Notes: generated by a model not told the origin, from the letters alone. 64,000 nt of DNA from Qipengyuania gaetbuli (GCF_009827315.1 NZ_WTYF01000004.1:868001-932000); one strand, 5' to 3'. Counted from the stretch's first letter, positions 16,025 through 26,450 are shown. Program-made: numbers and translations.

Positions 16025-16430
16025 ATCCGGCCGCCTTGGCTTCGGCGATGATCTCTTCGCCGGTCATGCGCGGATGCTCGCCTGACACGCAGGCCCAGCT
16101 TGCCGCCTCGTCGACGAATATCTCCTTTTCGATCTCCGCGCCGCTGGCATCGTCGAACAGTCCGGCAGAAAAACTGCGGTTCCCGGTCGGCAGGAACTTG
16201 AACCACAGGTTAGACCCGCAGGTCTTGCAGAACGCGCGTTCGGCCCAGGCGCTGGACTGGTAGACGGCGATCTGATCCTCGCCGTGGATCGTGAAACCGC
16301 TCCCCGACAGGGCGCTGTAGAACGCCCCGCCCCAGCGGCGGCACATGGAACACTGGCAGATTTCGACCTGCCCCGCAGGCTCGTCCAGTTCGATCCGGAC
16401 GGCCGAGCAGAGGCAGCGTCCCTCGATCAT
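16011..16430 (-). CDS. GFA family (Mss4-like) zinc protein
   Basis: A 139-residue protein of the glutathione-dependent formaldehyde-activating family. Zinc ligands are visible as GRCLCSAV, ICQCSMCRRWGG and FCKTCGSNLWF. The family name comes from Gfa of Paracoccus; most members, including probably this one, have no proven formaldehyde activity. The ATG overlaps the TGA of the upstream Lrp/AsnC gene (ATGA), so the two are translationally coupled. The substrate is unknown, and the Lrp partner is the main clue. Confidence 0.88.
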   Translation of the reverse strand: MIEGRCLCSAVRIELDEPAGQVEICQCSMCRRWGGAFYSALSGSGFTIHGEDQIAVYQSSAWAERAFCKTCGSNLWFKFLPTGNRSFSAGLFDDASGAEIEKEIFVDEAASWACVSGEHPRMTGEEIIAEAKAAGFNFD

Positions 16431-16891
16431 CCCAGCGGGACACCCGGCTCGTTCTTGCTGGTGCGGATCGTCAGAGAAGTCTTCACGCTTGCCACATTGG
16501 GTGCAGGCGTCAGCTTGCTGGTCAGGAATTCCTGGAAGCTCTGCAGGTCGCGGCTGACGATCTTGATGATGAAATCGATCTCGCCATTGAGCATGTGGAC
16601 CTCGCGCACTTCGGGTAGGTCCTTCATCGCGCTTTCGAATTCGCGCAGCGCGTCTTCCGCCTGGCTCTTCAGGCTGACCATGGCGAAGACCGTGATCGAG
16701 AAGCCCAGCTTCGAAGGATCAAGCTCCGCGTGGTAGCCGCGAATCACGCCTTCTTCCTCCAGCGCACGCACGCGGCGCAGGCACGGCGGGGCGGTCAGAC
16801 CGACGCGGTGCGCCAGTTCCACATTGGTGATTCTGCCCTCGTCCTGCAGTTCGGAAAGCAGACGACGATCGATTTCGTCGAGATTCGCCAT
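16427..16891 (-). CDS. Lrp/AsnC family transcriptional regulator
   Basis: A 154-residue regulator. The N-terminal winged HTH (about residues 3-60) has LDEIDRRLLSELQDEGR and the recognition helix region VGLTAPPCLRRVRALEEEGVI. The C-terminal RAM/effector-binding domain has EFESAMKDLPEVREVHMLNGEIDFIIKI. Proteins of this type respond to amino acids. The start MANLDEID at 16891 fits the family, although the frame stays open further upstream. It is coupled to the GFA gene and divergent from the histidine kinase gene at 17113. The 220-base gap between them should hold its operator. Confidence 0.93.
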   Translation of the reverse strand: MANLDEIDRRLLSELQDEGRITNVELAHRVGLTAPPCLRRVRALEEEGVIRGYHAELDPSKLGFSITVFAMVSLKSQAEDALREFESAMKDLPEVREVHMLNGEIDFIIKIVSRDLQSFQEFLTSKLTPAPNVASVKTSLTIRTSKNEPGVPLG

Positions 16892-17112
16892 GAAATATCC
16901 TCGATACAACGCCACGCCAGAAAGACGATGCGCACTTAAGAAATGTTGAAAAGGCGCAACCATCGGATTGGCTAACATTATTATCTTTGCCAGCAATCGT
17001 CCCGCTTTGCAACGTGGCGGAAACATCTCGTTCATCACGTTTGTTGGAGCGGTAGAAGGGGTAGGCGCGCCATGGTTACCGGCCCGCAAACCTTCCCTGT
17101 ACCGGAGCTGCA

Positions 17113-18885
17113 ATGCATTTTGACGACCGCCTTGCCACAGTCCTGCGCAATCGCGCGGCGGGCGAGCGTGCGGCGCGTACACAGTTCCGCCAGCTGCTGG
17201 ACCTGTTGGGAGAGCGTCCGCAGGCCGGCGACAAGGCGCTGAAGGCTGCCGCCTACCTGCGCCTGATCGCACTGGGCGAGATCATTCCGGTCAAGGACCG
17301 AGCCGCGATCGTGGGCGAAAGCGGCTGGCGTTTCCGCAATCCGGAACTGGTCAAGTGGTTCGGCGAGGCGCATCCCCATATCGCGGCTGCCGCGCTCTAT
17401 CGCGCCCGCCTGACGGGCGATGAGTGGGAGCAGCTCATCCCGCAGCTGCCCATCCGGGCCCGCGGTTTCCTGCGCCATCGCCGGGACCTGCCGGACGAGG
17501 CTGTCCGGGCACTCGACGCACTCGGCGTGTCCGACCGCGCGCTGCCGCTGCCCGAACCGTTCGACCTGGTCGAAGAATTCGCAACGCCGGATATCGAGGG
17601 GGTGCCGGAGCTAAGCGAACCCGAAATCCTGCCCGAAGAGCCGGAACCGCTTTCGCTTTCGCCCGAACGACTGGTGCCGGAACCAGAGCCGGAACCTGAA
17701 CCCGTCTCGCAACCAAAACCCCAACCGGCCATGGGCGGTTCGGAAGGTATTCGCGCACTCGTCGACCGGATCGAGGCATTCCAGCGCACCCGTTCGGAAC
17801 GCTCCGGCGACAGCGATGACCCGCGCCTACCGCTGGGCGAAGATGACGAACAAGTCGCGGCGAAGCCCGTCGACCAGTTCCTGTTCGGCTGCGACACGGA
17901 AGGCCGCATCGACTGGGCCGAACCCGCTATCGCTCCGATGGTGACCGGCATGGACATGGCTTCCATGGCGAAGGATAGCGAAGAGGCAGCGCGTACGATC
18001 CGCATGCGCCAGCCCATGGCGGCGCTGGCCGTCAACATTCGCGGCGCGGTCCGGCTGGAAGGCGATTGGGTGGTCGATGCGACGCCGCGCTTCACCCGCT
18101 CCGAAGGCCGCTTTTATGGCTACGTCGGACGTTTCCGTCGGGCGGTTTCCGGTATCGAGGACCGCCGCGAGGCCGAGGCGGACCGCCTGCGTCAGTTGCT
18201 CCACGAACTGCGCACGCCGGTGAACGCCATGCAGGGCTATGCCGAGATCATCCAGCAGCAGATGATCGGCCCAGTGCCCCACGAATATCGCGCCATTGCC
18301 GCGACCATCGCCGGAGATGCCGCGCATATCCTTGCCGGCTTCGACGAGCTCGACCGGCTGGCCAAGCTGGAAACCGGCGATCTCGACCTCGAAAAGGGCG
18401 ATGCCGATTTCGCCGCCATCGCCCGCAAGCAGGTGACACAGTTGCAGCCGGTGCTCAGCCCGCGCGTTGCGCGCTTCGATGCCGATCTTGGCGAAGGGCG
18501 CGCGCCCATCGGCCTGTCGCAGGGCGAGGCGGAACGGTTGGCGTGGCGCCTACTCGCCACGCTCGCTGGCACTTTGGCCGCTGGTGAGACGGTATCGCTC
18601 AAGATGCGGACAGGGCTCGAACAGGTGGAGTTCGCTCTCACCCTACCCGCTGCCCTGCGCAAGGCGGCGGACATCTTCTCGGTCGATACGCGCGCGCAGA
18701 CCGGCGCGCTGAGTGCGGGCATTTTCGGTGCCGGCTTCTCATTGAGGCTCGCGCGGGCAGAGGCGCGCGCGGCGGGCGGGGAACTGGCAAGGGTGGACGA
18801 TGCGCTGGTGCTGAGCCTGCCGCTCTTGACCGCCGCCAGCGGCCTGCCTAGCCCTGAAAACCAGCCGGACAGTGCAGCCGGCTGA
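17113..18885 (+). CDS. Histidine kinase-like protein with degenerate ATPase domain
   Basis: A 590-residue soluble protein. Residues 1-150 are helical and unrecognised. A Glu/Pro-rich linker (about 165-215, with a PEPEPEPEP run) follows, then a PAS-like part (about 255-345) and a HisKA helix with HELRTPVNAMQGYAEII, phospho-acceptor His364. The rest has the length of a HATPase domain but lacks the N-box Asn (RLLATLAGTLA instead) and the DxGxG motif. Only a GAGFSL segment recalls the G2 box. It may be a pseudokinase or phosphatase-type regulator, or have a divergent ATP site. It is followed 56 bases later by the deacetylase gene. Divergent from the Lrp gene. Confidence 0.8.
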   Translation: MHFDDRLATVLRNRAAGERAARTQFRQLLDLLGERPQAGDKALKAAAYLRLIALGEIIPVKDRAAIVGESGWRFRNPELVKWFGEAHPHIAAAALYRARLTGDEWEQLIPQLPIRARGFLRHRRDLPDEAVRALDALGVSDRALPLPEPFDLVEEFATPDIEGVPELSEPEILPEEPEPLSLSPERLVPEPEPEPEPVSQPKPQPAMGGSEGIRALVDRIEAFQRTRSERSGDSDDPRLPLGEDDEQVAAKPVDQFLFGCDTEGRIDWAEPAIAPMVTGMDMASMAKDSEEAARTIRMRQPMAALAVNIRGAVRLEGDWVVDATPRFTRSEGRFYGYVGRFRRAVSGIEDRREAEADRLRQLLHELRTPVNAMQGYAEIIQQQMIGPVPHEYRAIAATIAGDAAHILAGFDELDRLAKLETGDLDLEKGDADFAAIARKQVTQLQPVLSPRVARFDADLGEGRAPIGLSQGEAERLAWRLLATLAGTLAAGETVSLKMRTGLEQVEFALTLPAALRKAADIFSVDTRAQTGALSAGIFGAGFSLRLARAEARAAGGELARVDDALVLSLPLLTAASGLPSPENQPDSAAG

Positions 18886-18941
18886 AAAGGGGGGCAAAAC
18901 TCCCGGGGGCTCGCGATACAACGCTTGAGGGGAAGTTTCGC

Positions 18942-19943
18942 TTGGCCGACCGCAGCCTGCTCGATCCGCCGCCAGCCTCGCTCAAGGTGCGATTTGCGCC
19001 GGGTTTCGGCCAGCGCGTCCTGCTGACGGTCGATACCGAAGAGGAATTCGACTGGTCCAAGCCTTTCTCGTCCGAAGGCCACGGCATCGGCCACGTGCTG
19101 CGCATCGCCAAATTCCAGCAATTCTGTGAGGGCATGGGCGTGGTGCCGGTCTACCTCGTGGACTGGCCGGTCGCCACTTCGCAGCGGGCCCGCGATATCC
19201 TCGTCCCGCTGGTACAGCAGGGCAAGGCCGAGATCGGCGTGCAGCTGCACCCGTGGGTCAATCCGCCGCTCATCGAGGAAACCAGCGTGCACAACAGCTT
19301 CGCCGGCAACCTCCCGCCGGACCTGGAACGCGACAAGTTCAACCGGCTGGTCGACGCGATCGAGGACAGCTTCGGCATCTTGCCGCAAATCTACCGTGCG
19401 GGACGATACGGGGTCGGTCCTGCCACCGCGCGCATGCTGAAGGAGCGCGGCATCGCCATCGACAGTTCCGTCCGGCCGCATCACGATTATTCCGCACAAG
19501 GCGGGCCGGACTTCCGCCGTCATCCCGATCATCCTTACTGGTCCGACGAGGAGCGGCGGCTAGTCGAACTGCCGCTTACGACCAGCTTCTGGGGCATGCT
19601 TCGCCGGCAAGGCGCGCTCGTCCAGCCGCTGCTCCGCAGTTTCCCGAAGCTGGGCGGCGTGCTCAACCGGCTGGGCCTGTTCGAGCGCATACCGCTGACG
19701 CCGGAGGGCACCAGCAAGGAAGAGGCGCTGCGCTGCATCGACATGGCGCTGGACGACGGGACGGAATTGCTCGTCATCAGCTTCCACAGCCCCTCGCTCG
19801 TGCCCGGCCATACGCCCTATGTCCGCACCGAAGACGACCTCGACGATCTCTACGACTGGTTGCGCGGGGTCTATGCCTATTTCGCCATGCGCGGCGTGCG
19901 GCCCACTACGGTGCGGGAAATCGTCCAATCGGTGGAGGTCTGA
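18942..19943 (+). CDS. Polysaccharide deacetylase family protein (WalW-like)
   Basis: A 333-residue NodB-fold protein. Metal-site and active-site motifs are visible: TVDTEEEFDW (the catalytic Asp pair region), VQLHPWVNPP (metal His) and RAGRYGVGP. It lacks a signal peptide, so it is probably cytoplasmic. These proteins are often found in exopolysaccharide clusters and called WalW. The start is TTG 18942, preceded by GAGGGGAAG at ideal spacing. It follows the kinase-like gene on the same strand and may share its transcript. No substrate can be deduced. Confidence 0.85.
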   Translation: MADRSLLDPPPASLKVRFAPGFGQRVLLTVDTEEEFDWSKPFSSEGHGIGHVLRIAKFQQFCEGMGVVPVYLVDWPVATSQRARDILVPLVQQGKAEIGVQLHPWVNPPLIEETSVHNSFAGNLPPDLERDKFNRLVDAIEDSFGILPQIYRAGRYGVGPATARMLKERGIAIDSSVRPHHDYSAQGGPDFRRHPDHPYWSDEERRLVELPLTTSFWGMLRRQGALVQPLLRSFPKLGGVLNRLGLFERIPLTPEGTSKEEALRCIDMALDDGTELLVISFHSPSLVPGHTPYVRTEDDLDDLYDWLRGVYAYFAMRGVRPTTVREIVQSVEV

Positions 19944-20003
19944 CGCTTGCGCATATGCGAAGGCGCGGCTAGTCGCGGCATTCGCCAGATCGGCGGATGG
20001 CGT

Positions 20004-20080
20004 GGGCCTGTAGCTCAGTTGGTTAGAGCTGGCCGCTCATAACGGCTAGGTCGCGGGTTCGAGTCCTGCCGGGCCCACCA
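20004..20080 (+). tRNA. tRNA with CAT anticodon (Ile2 or elongator Met)
   Basis: A 77-nt cloverleaf with encoded CCA. Acceptor GGGCCTG pairs with CGGGCCC, and the anticodon loop is CTCATAA. The GGTCGC variable-arm region and acceptor resemble tRNA-Ile2, whose C34 is modified to lysidine to read AUA. An elongator Met identity cannot be excluded by eye. Confidence 0.92.
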
Positions 20081-20114
20081 GCCAGTCCGTCCATCCGGTC
20101 GTGTTTGCCCGTGT

Positions 20115-20191
<77 letters not shown>

Positions 20192-20219
20192 CACGGCAAG
20201 CAGAGGGAAGGAGGACAGA

Positions 20220-21566
20220 CTGACCGCCTCCGCCTCTCCCGCAATCCCCGACCGGCGCGCTATATGGGCGATCGCCCTGCCTGCCATGGTGACCAATGTC
20301 GCGACCGCCCTGATCGGCATCGGCGACATGTGGATCGTGGGCCAGCTGGGCGATGCTCCGACGCAGGGCGCGGTTGACGTGGGGGCACGTCTCTTCGCCG
20401 TGCTGTTCACGGTAATGAACTTCCTCAAGACCGGCACCACCGGACTCGTCGCACAGGCAGGCACGCGGTCCGGCATGGATGCACAGGTCTCGGTGCTTGT
20501 GCGCGGACTGGTCGTGGGCCTTGCCATTGCGGCCATGTTGCTGGTTGCACAGCCGCTGCTGCTGCCGCTCTCGCTGGAGGCGCTGGGCGCCGAGGGCGCG
20601 GTGCTCGACGCCGCACGGGTCTATGCAGAAATCCGCTACTGGTCCGCGCCGGCGGTGATGGCCAATCTCGCGCTTATCGGATTCATGGTCGGTCGGCGAC
20701 AGATGAAGGCCGTGCTGCTGTTCGAAGTGGCCTACAACCTTGCAAACATCCTGCTTGGCCTGTGGTTCGTCTTCGCGCTGGACTGGGGCATTGCGGGTAT
20801 CGGCTGGTCAAGCCTTATAGCCGAATACGGCAAGCTGGCCGCGCTTGCGCTGTTCCTCGCCCGCGGCGAATTGCTGCGTCAGGTGGCTGGCGCGCTCAGG
20901 GAACATTCGACGCTGGAGTGGCACTCGCTGCGTCCCTTCCTGTCGGTCAATCGCGACCTGTTCCTGCGCACGCTGGTGCTGACCGTATCGCTTGCCGCGC
21001 TGACGCGCCTTTCGGCAGAGCGCGGCGCAGTGCTGCTCGCGGCGAACGGCATCCTCTACCAGATGTTTATCTTCACCGCCCTGCTGCTCGACGGGTTCGA
21101 GAACGCGGCGCAGGTCCTCAATGGCGAGCGGGCGGGCGCAAGCGACCGGAGGGGCTTTGTCGCCTATGCACGCGCGATCCTGCTGCGCGGAACGGGCGCC
21201 GCGGCGGTTGTCGCGCTGGCCTTCGCCCTGTTCTCGGGTCCTGTGCTGGCGAGCTTTGCGGCGACGGCGGACGTGGAAGCCACAGCGCTGGCGCTTGCCC
21301 CGTGGCTGATCGTCATCCCTTTTGCTGGCGTCGCCAGCTTCGTCCTCGACGGTATATTTGTGGGTGCCAGCTGGACGCGGGCACTGCTCGTTTCGATGGC
21401 CTTGGCGTCTGCCGTCTACGCCGCAACGCTATGGCTCAGCTGGCCGCTCGGCGCGCATGGGTTGTGGCTGTCGTTCACCGTGTTCCTGGTGGCGCGAGCC
21501 GGTTTCCAGCTCTTGCTGATGCCGCGACTGCTGGACCGGGAGTTTGGCGCGAGGCCGTCCGCCTAG
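20220..21566 (+). CDS. MATE family efflux transporter (DinF-like)
   Basis: About 448 residues with 12 predicted membrane helices. The N-terminal [19 protein letters not shown] and the [20 protein letters not shown] segment are typical of DinF-type MATE exporters, which expel drugs or organic cations using Na+ or H+. No ATG, GTG or TTG in frame lies between the tRNA end (20191) and the first helix; the internal ATG at 20287 would cut into helix 1. A CTG at 20220, eight bases after GGAAGGAGG, gives a sensible 22-residue leader, so I use it. An ATG start at 20148 would lie inside tRNA-Pro. The 3' end overlaps the convergent GGDEF gene by four bases. Confidence 0.88.
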   Translation: MTASASPAIPDRRAIWAIALPAMVTNVATALIGIGDMWIVGQLGDAPTQGAVDVGARLFAVLFTVMNFLKTGTTGLVAQAGTRSGMDAQVSVLVRGLVVGLAIAAMLLVAQPLLLPLSLEALGAEGAVLDAARVYAEIRYWSAPAVMANLALIGFMVGRRQMKAVLLFEVAYNLANILLGLWFVFALDWGIAGIGWSSLIAEYGKLAALALFLARGELLRQVAGALREHSTLEWHSLRPFLSVNRDLFLRTLVLTVSLAALTRLSAERGAVLLAANGILYQMFIFTALLLDGFENAAQVLNGERAGASDRRGFVAYARAILLRGTGAAAVVALAFALFSGPVLASFAATADVEATALALAPWLIVIPFAGVASFVLDGIFVGASWTRALLVSMALASAVYAATLWLSWPLGAHGLWLSFTVFLVARAGFQLLLMPRLLDREFGARPSA

Positions 21567-22771
21567 GCGCGCGCTGCGCGCAGTTCGTCCTCGCCGCGCC
21601 ATTCTGTGACGACGTTGTTCTTGTCCATCTTGCCGTCGTGGACGATGCGGTTCCGCCCGCCCTGCTTGGCGGCATAGAGCGCCGCGTCGCAGCGTGCGAA
21701 GAGCCTGCCGTAGCCTTCGCCCTCGTCACGCCCGGCAACGCCGAAGCTTGCCGTGAGACGGTGGTCTTCGGGCATGCCTTCGATGGCGCGGTCACCGAAG
21801 CGGCGGCGCACACGTTCGGCCATGGCCATGGCTGCCGCGCCGTCACAATTCCATGCGAGCACGCAGAATTCCTCGCCGCCGATGCGGCCGGCAATGTCGG
21901 TGTCGCGAATGGTGGAGCGGATGACTTCGCCGAATTCGGCAATCGCATTGTCACCAGTCTGGTGGCCGTAGACGTCGTTGACCGCCTTGAAGTGGTCGAT
22001 GTCGGCGACGACGAGCGATACGGGCACGGCTTCCTGCTTCGCCTTTTCGAGCCAGGCAATCACGTCCTGTTCGAAGGCGCGGCGCGTCCTGAGACCGGTC
22101 AGCATGTCGAGTTCGGCTTTCTCGCGCACGGCAACCATCTGGTCGTAGATGCAGGCCCCCAGCAGGACCAGCGCGCTGGAAAGCGAGATGATCGAGAGCG
22201 AGAGGTTCACGACCGAATAATAGATCGATTCGCGGTATTCGCTGGCGATGATGCTGCCCTCGAACATCAGCGTGACGACGGGGCGGATCAGGAATTGCGC
22301 GGCCAGCAGCACGTGCATGAAAATCACGAAGCGGTCGATCGCTTCGCGCCGGTGCGCATTGAGCAGCGACATCAGGCCGATCACATACATCACGCCGTAT
22401 CCGGTGTTCACGATGATCAGGCGCGACGAAATGTCCGCCGAGACCGCCACGGCCACGGCAAGCGTGGCTGCCGACAGTCCGTAAACCAGCAGCAGCGCGC
22501 CGAGATAGGGCGGCTGGCCGACGCGGCGCGTCAGGCCCCAGATCGCCGATGCGACGCTGAGCGAATAGAAGAATTGCGTGAGGTGGAACACGTAGCTCGA
22601 TGCGGTGTCGAGCAGGTGCGTCACCGTGAAGCCTACGGTGAAGAAGAAATAGGTCGCGGCAAAAGCGAGGACGTAATTGTCCATCTTCCCGCGCCTCCAG
22701 ATCACGAGGAACAGGACGCAGAAGATCACCGCCGAAAGCGGAGTAATCAGTCCGATTATCTGTTCGCGCAT
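21563..22771 (-). CDS. Membrane diguanylate cyclase (GGDEF)
   Basis: A 402-residue protein with about seven N-terminal membrane helices (residues 5-225), an unnamed membrane sensor to my eye, followed by a GGDEF domain (about 240-390). The active site GGEEF, the DIDHFKAVND motif and an I-site RDTD five residues before GGEEF are present, so it should make c-di-GMP with product inhibition. It is a single gene: convergent with the MATE gene, and on the same strand as the M28 peptidase that lies 105 bases upstream. No ligand can be inferred. Confidence 0.92.
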   Translation of the reverse strand: MREQIIGLITPLSAVIFCVLFLVIWRRGKMDNYVLAFAATYFFFTVGFTVTHLLDTASSYVFHLTQFFYSLSVASAIWGLTRRVGQPPYLGALLLVYGLSAATLAVAVAVSADISSRLIIVNTGYGVMYVIGLMSLLNAHRREAIDRFVIFMHVLLAAQFLIRPVVTLMFEGSIIASEYRESIYYSVVNLSLSIISLSSALVLLGACIYDQMVAVREKAELDMLTGLRTRRAFEQDVIAWLEKAKQEAVPVSLVVADIDHFKAVNDVYGHQTGDNAIAEFGEVIRSTIRDTDIAGRIGGEEFCVLAWNCDGAAAMAMAERVRRRFGDRAIEGMPEDHRLTASFGVAGRDEGEGYGRLFARCDAALYAAKQGGRNRIVHDGKMDKNNVVTEWRGEDELRAARA

Positions 22772-22876
22772 GCGTGGTTTCCCCCCGAAAGCCCCCAGCT
22801 AACCCGCGAAGGTTAATTTGTTGTTGAGGAAAAGCGCGATTATCGAGTGATTTTCGCCCTTTATCGGCTAGCGCCC

Positions 22877-24232
22877 TTAGTTACCGGGGGCGGCACTGCG
22901 CAATATCGGCCCCTCCCGATTGGCGAGGATTCCCACAACCTCGGTCCAGACGGCGACATTCTGGCGCAGCTGCACGGGGTCGATCTTGTCGAGCGTATCG
23001 TCGGCCGTGTGGTGCAGGTCGAAATAGCGGGTGCCGTCCTGCCGCAGGTCGATCAGCGCCCCGCCCTGCTCGCGAACCAGGTTGAGGTCCGCCCCGCCGC
23101 TGGCCACGCCGCGCGACGGCGCAACGCCGAAGCGCGCGACGGCGCGCGCGATCTGGCCGAACAGCGCCGGATCGCTGGCGGTGAAGTTCGTATCGAATTT
23201 CCAGATGCGGTCGGCGCCGAAATCGCTTTCGAGACCGACATAGACCGGCTCGTCCGCATGGGCCTTGGCATAGGCAGCGCTGCCCCACAGGCCCGTTTCC
23301 TCGGCCCCTGCGAACAGCAGGCGGATGGTGCGCAGGGGCCTGCCCTGTGCCGCGACATGCTTTGCCGCCGCCGCGATGATGCCGCAGCCCGCCCCGTCGT
23401 CGATTGCGCCCGTGCCGAGGTCCCAGCTGTCGAGATGGCAGGCAAGCAGCACCGGCGGGAGCGAGGGGTCACGCCCGGTGATCTCGCCCACGACGTTGCC
23501 GCTGGTGGTCGTGCCGAGATCGCGCGGCGTCAGCAGCAGCTTCATGCGCACCGTCTGGCCGCGCGCGAACATGCGCTCCAGATTGTCGGCATCGGGATTG
23601 GACAGCGCGCCTGCCGGGATGGGCTCCACCCCTTCGGCAAAAGTGGTCGTCCCCGTATGCGGCACACGGTGATTGTCGGTTCCGACCGATCGGATGACGG
23701 TTGCAACCGCCCCCTTGCTCGCCGCCAGCGAAGGCGCGGTCCATCGCGCCGGTCCGGCAAAGCCGTAGCCCGAGCCGTCCTGTGCGGGACGCATGTCGTG
23801 GCTCACGAAGGCGATCTTGCCTGCAAGGCTGCCTGCTTCCGCGTCACGCAGATCGGCGAAGCTGGGGAAATAGACCACCTCCGCTTCGATCCCCTCTGGG
23901 CCGGTCGAGCTGGTAGTCGAGAGGGCCGTGATCGCCATCGGCTGGGCGAAGGGCGCGGTGACCCAGGCAAGTTCCTGTCCGCGCACCCAGGTTTCCATTT
24001 CGAACGGTTCGTCCGCCACATTGGCAAAGCCGTTGCGCTTCAGCCAGGCCATCGCCCAGGTGCGGCCACGCGCCTCTTGCTCGGTGCCCGGCATGCGCGG
24101 GCCGACTTCGGTGGTAATGCTCTCCACGAAATCCCACGCGATGATATCGCCGGTCAGGGCCTCGTCGGCGGTGTTTGCAAGGGCCGGAACGGCGAAGGCG
24201 AGCGCGGCGAGCGCAACGATCTGTTTTTTCAT
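22877..24232 (-). CDS. M28 family zinc metallopeptidase, exported
   Basis: A 451-residue protein with a signal peptide (MKKQIVALAALAF to ALA). The catalytic domain shows the M28 metal ligands in order: LACHLDSWDLGTGAIDDGAG (His, bridging Asp), FAGAEETG (catalytic and metal Glu), ESDFGAD (Asp) and LHHTADDT (His). A PA-like insert lies before it. It is most like carboxypeptidase Q/aminopeptidase-type enzymes acting on peptides in the periplasm. I start at MKKQ (24232) because the 14 residues upstream are not signal-like. It begins 38 bases downstream of the UDP-xylose synthase stop. Confidence 0.93.
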   Translation of the reverse strand: MKKQIVALAALAFAVPALANTADEALTGDIIAWDFVESITTEVGPRMPGTEQEARGRTWAMAWLKRNGFANVADEPFEMETWVRGQELAWVTAPFAQPMAITALSTTSSTGPEGIEAEVVYFPSFADLRDAEAGSLAGKIAFVSHDMRPAQDGSGYGFAGPARWTAPSLAASKGAVATVIRSVGTDNHRVPHTGTTTFAEGVEPIPAGALSNPDADNLERMFARGQTVRMKLLLTPRDLGTTTSGNVVGEITGRDPSLPPVLLACHLDSWDLGTGAIDDGAGCGIIAAAAKHVAAQGRPLRTIRLLFAGAEETGLWGSAAYAKAHADEPVYVGLESDFGADRIWKFDTNFTASDPALFGQIARAVARFGVAPSRGVASGGADLNLVREQGGALIDLRQDGTRYFDLHHTADDTLDKIDPVQLRQNVAVWTEVVGILANREGPILRSAAPGN

Positions 24233-24270
24233 GGCGCGCTTGCTAGCAGCCGCAGCCGCCGTGCCAAGCG

Positions 24271-25269
24271 TCAATCGGGCGCGCGCGTAGCGAAACCGCT
24301 CTGGTCGAAATAGCGCACGGTCTTTTCGAGCCCTTCGCGCAACCGCGTGGTTGCCTCCCAGCCGAGCATTTCCCGGGCCAGCGTCGTGTCCGGACGGCGG
24401 CGGCGCGGATCGTCCTGCGGCAGCTGCTTGTGGACCAGCTTCGAGCTGCCGCCGACGATGTCGAGCACGGTCTGCGCCAGTTCCAGCATCGAGAACTCGG
24501 CCTCGTTGCCAAGGTTCACCGGGCCGGTCGTATCGGCATCCGTCGCCATCATCCGCACGCAGCCGTTGACCAGGTCGTCGACATAGCAGAAGCTGCGCGT
24601 CTGTTCTCCGTCGCCGAAGATGGTGATGTCCTCGCCCCGCAGCGCCTGCAGGATGAAGTTCGACACCACGCGCCCATCATTGGGATGCATGCGCGGGCCA
24701 TAGGTATTGAAGATGCGCACAACCTTGATCGGCAGGTCGTGCTGGCGGCGATAGTCGAAGAACAGCGTTTCCGCGCAGCGCTTGCCCTCGTCATAGCAGG
24801 ACCGCGGGCCGATCGGGTTGACGTTGCCCCAATAGGTCTCCGGCTGGGGGTGCACGTCGGGATCGCCGTACACCTCGCTGGTCGATGCCTGCAGGATTGG
24901 CACGCGCAGCCGCTTGGCAAGGCCGAGCATGTTGATCGCGCCGATGACGCTGGTCTTGGTCGTCTGGACGGGGTCGAACTGGTAGTGGATCGGCGATGCG
25001 GGGCAGGCAAAATTGTAGATCTCGTCCACCTCCACCGACAGCGACATGGTGATGTCGTGGCGCAGCAGCTCGAAACGCGGATGGTCGAACAGGTGCGCGA
25101 CATTGGCGCGCGCGCCGGTGAAGAAATTGTCGACGCACAGCACCTCGTGGCCGTCGGCGAGCAGCCGGTCGACGAGGTGCGAACCGAGGAAGCCCGCCCC
25201 GCCCGTCACCATGACGCGCTTGGTCAGCGAATAGCGCGACAGGGCGCTCGGTTTGTCGGAGCCGCTCAT
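24271..25269 (-). CDS. UDP-glucuronate decarboxylase (UDP-xylose synthase)
   Basis: A 332-residue extended short-chain dehydrogenase. NAD-binding GGAGFLGSH, the [11 protein letters not shown] and [10 protein letters not shown] segments, and the catalytic Ser-Tyr-Lys with YDEGKRCAE are characteristic of UXS enzymes, which convert UDP-glucuronate to UDP-xylose for surface glycans. Length is normal. The ATG overlaps the stop of the glycosyltransferase gene upstream (ATGA), so both are made together, suggesting the transferase uses or belongs to the same glycan pathway. Confidence 0.93.
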   Translation of the reverse strand: MSGSDKPSALSRYSLTKRVMVTGGAGFLGSHLVDRLLADGHEVLCVDNFFTGARANVAHLFDHPRFELLRHDITMSLSVEVDEIYNFACPASPIHYQFDPVQTTKTSVIGAINMLGLAKRLRVPILQASTSEVYGDPDVHPQPETYWGNVNPIGPRSCYDEGKRCAETLFFDYRRQHDLPIKVVRIFNTYGPRMHPNDGRVVSNFILQALRGEDITIFGDGEQTRSFCYVDDLVNGCVRMMATDADTTGPVNLGNEAEFSMLELAQTVLDIVGGSSKLVHKQLPQDDPRRRRPDTTLAREMLGWEATTRLREGLEKTVRYFDQSGFATRAPD

Positions 25270-26450
25270 GTGCCGGCCATGTCCTCCCAGAATTGAACTG
25301 CCCGCTCAGCGCCCTTGCTGTCGGGGTCGAACAGCGCCTCAACCGCATCGGCGAAGCGCTCGGTATCACCCATGTGGGCCCGTGCGGTAGTCGCCTGCGA
25401 GTATCTCTGCCAGTCCGCTTTGTCCTTCGACAGCGCCAGCATGGCATGGGCGATGCCTTCTGCCGATTGCGGTTCGACCACGTGACCCGTGACGCCGCTG
25501 CGCACGAGCGCATCGCGCGAACCCACGGCAGTGGAAACGATCGCGGGCACGCCGAAGGCCGCGGCCTCGTTGACCACCAGCCCCCATTGTTCCTCGGTGC
25601 TGACGAGGCACAGGGCCAGCGCGCGGGCGAGCCGCCGCGACACCTCTTCGGCCCGCAGGAAACCGGTGAATACGACGCCCTCGCCCGCCTGTTCCTTCAG
25701 CGCGCCGGCCAACTCGCCGTCGCCGGCAAGGACGAGGCGGCGCGCAGCGGAACCGGCAAGTTCGCGATAGCGTGCGTATCCCGCGAGCAGGACCGACAGG
25801 TTCTTCTTCTCCACGAAGCGCCCGACGAACAGGAAGTCCCTATCTTCCCAGCGCACCGCTTCGCCCGCGCCTTGCGCGCTGATGCGATCAAGGCCCACGC
25901 TGTCGTATCCCGGCAGGACCGGCTTGTCGCCGAAGCCGAGGAAGCGCAGGTATTCGCGCTGCCTGAGGCCGCCCACGATGGCTGCGCGATAGGATGACAG
26001 CAGCCGTGCCTTGGCCTGTTCGCGCGGCAGGCTGCGGGGAAAGTCGTCGAACTTGCTTTCGGTCATCATGACCACGCGCTTGCCCGCAGCTGCCAGCCGC
26101 CACGAAAGGGCGATGATGTCGCGTTCCGAATAGGGCACGCCGATGCAGACCATCTCGGCATCGCGCACTGCCTTCATCGCCGCGCGGTAGCGCGCAAGGT
26201 GGCCGACCTCGTCATAGGACTTGCCGGGAAACAGCGTGACGTGGCGGGCATGTTCGATGCCCTCGGCCGGCTCCCACGCATAGGTCGCGCTGGTGGTGGC
26301 ATATTCGACCGCCAGCACCTCGGCCCGCCCGGCCAGCCGGCGCGCGGCCGCCTCGACCCGGTCGACGTGATAGGCGGCGAACTGCGAAAACAGGATCGCG
26401 ACCTGCGGCAGCTTGCCCGTGTTGGCTGACCCTTCGTCCATTGCCGCCAA
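25266..26450 (-). CDS. Glycosyltransferase, GT4-type
   Basis: A 394-residue GT-B fold glycosyltransferase. The C-terminal half has the donor-binding pattern of family 4: [42 protein letters not shown] and the E-x7-E element in [21 protein letters not shown]. Donor and acceptor sugars are unknown. It is translationally coupled to UDP-xylose synthase, so UDP-xylose (or a UDP-pentose) is a reasonable donor guess. ATG 26441 is an alternative start. Confidence 0.88.
   Translation of the reverse strand: MAAMDEGSANTGKLPQVAILFSQFAAYHVDRVEAAARRLAGRAEVLAVEYATTSATYAWEPAEGIEHARHVTLFPGKSYDEVGHLARYRAAMKAVRDAEMVCIGVPYSERDIIALSWRLAAAGKRVVMMTESKFDDFPRSLPREQAKARLLSSYRAAIVGGLRQREYLRFLGFGDKPVLPGYDSVGLDRISAQGAGEAVRWEDRDFLFVGRFVEKKNLSVLLAGYARYRELAGSAARRLVLAGDGELAGALKEQAGEGVVFTGFLRAEEVSRRLARALALCLVSTEEQWGLVVNEAAAFGVPAIVSTAVGSRDALVRSGVTGHVVEPQSAEGIAHAMLALSKDKADWQRYSQATTARAHMGDTERFADAVEALFDPDSKGAERAVQFWEDMAGT

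Noticed and set aside
20762..22816. 684-codon plus-strand open frame
   Set aside because: Overlaps the MATE gene in another frame and runs antisense to the membrane GGDEF gene; no recognisable domain.
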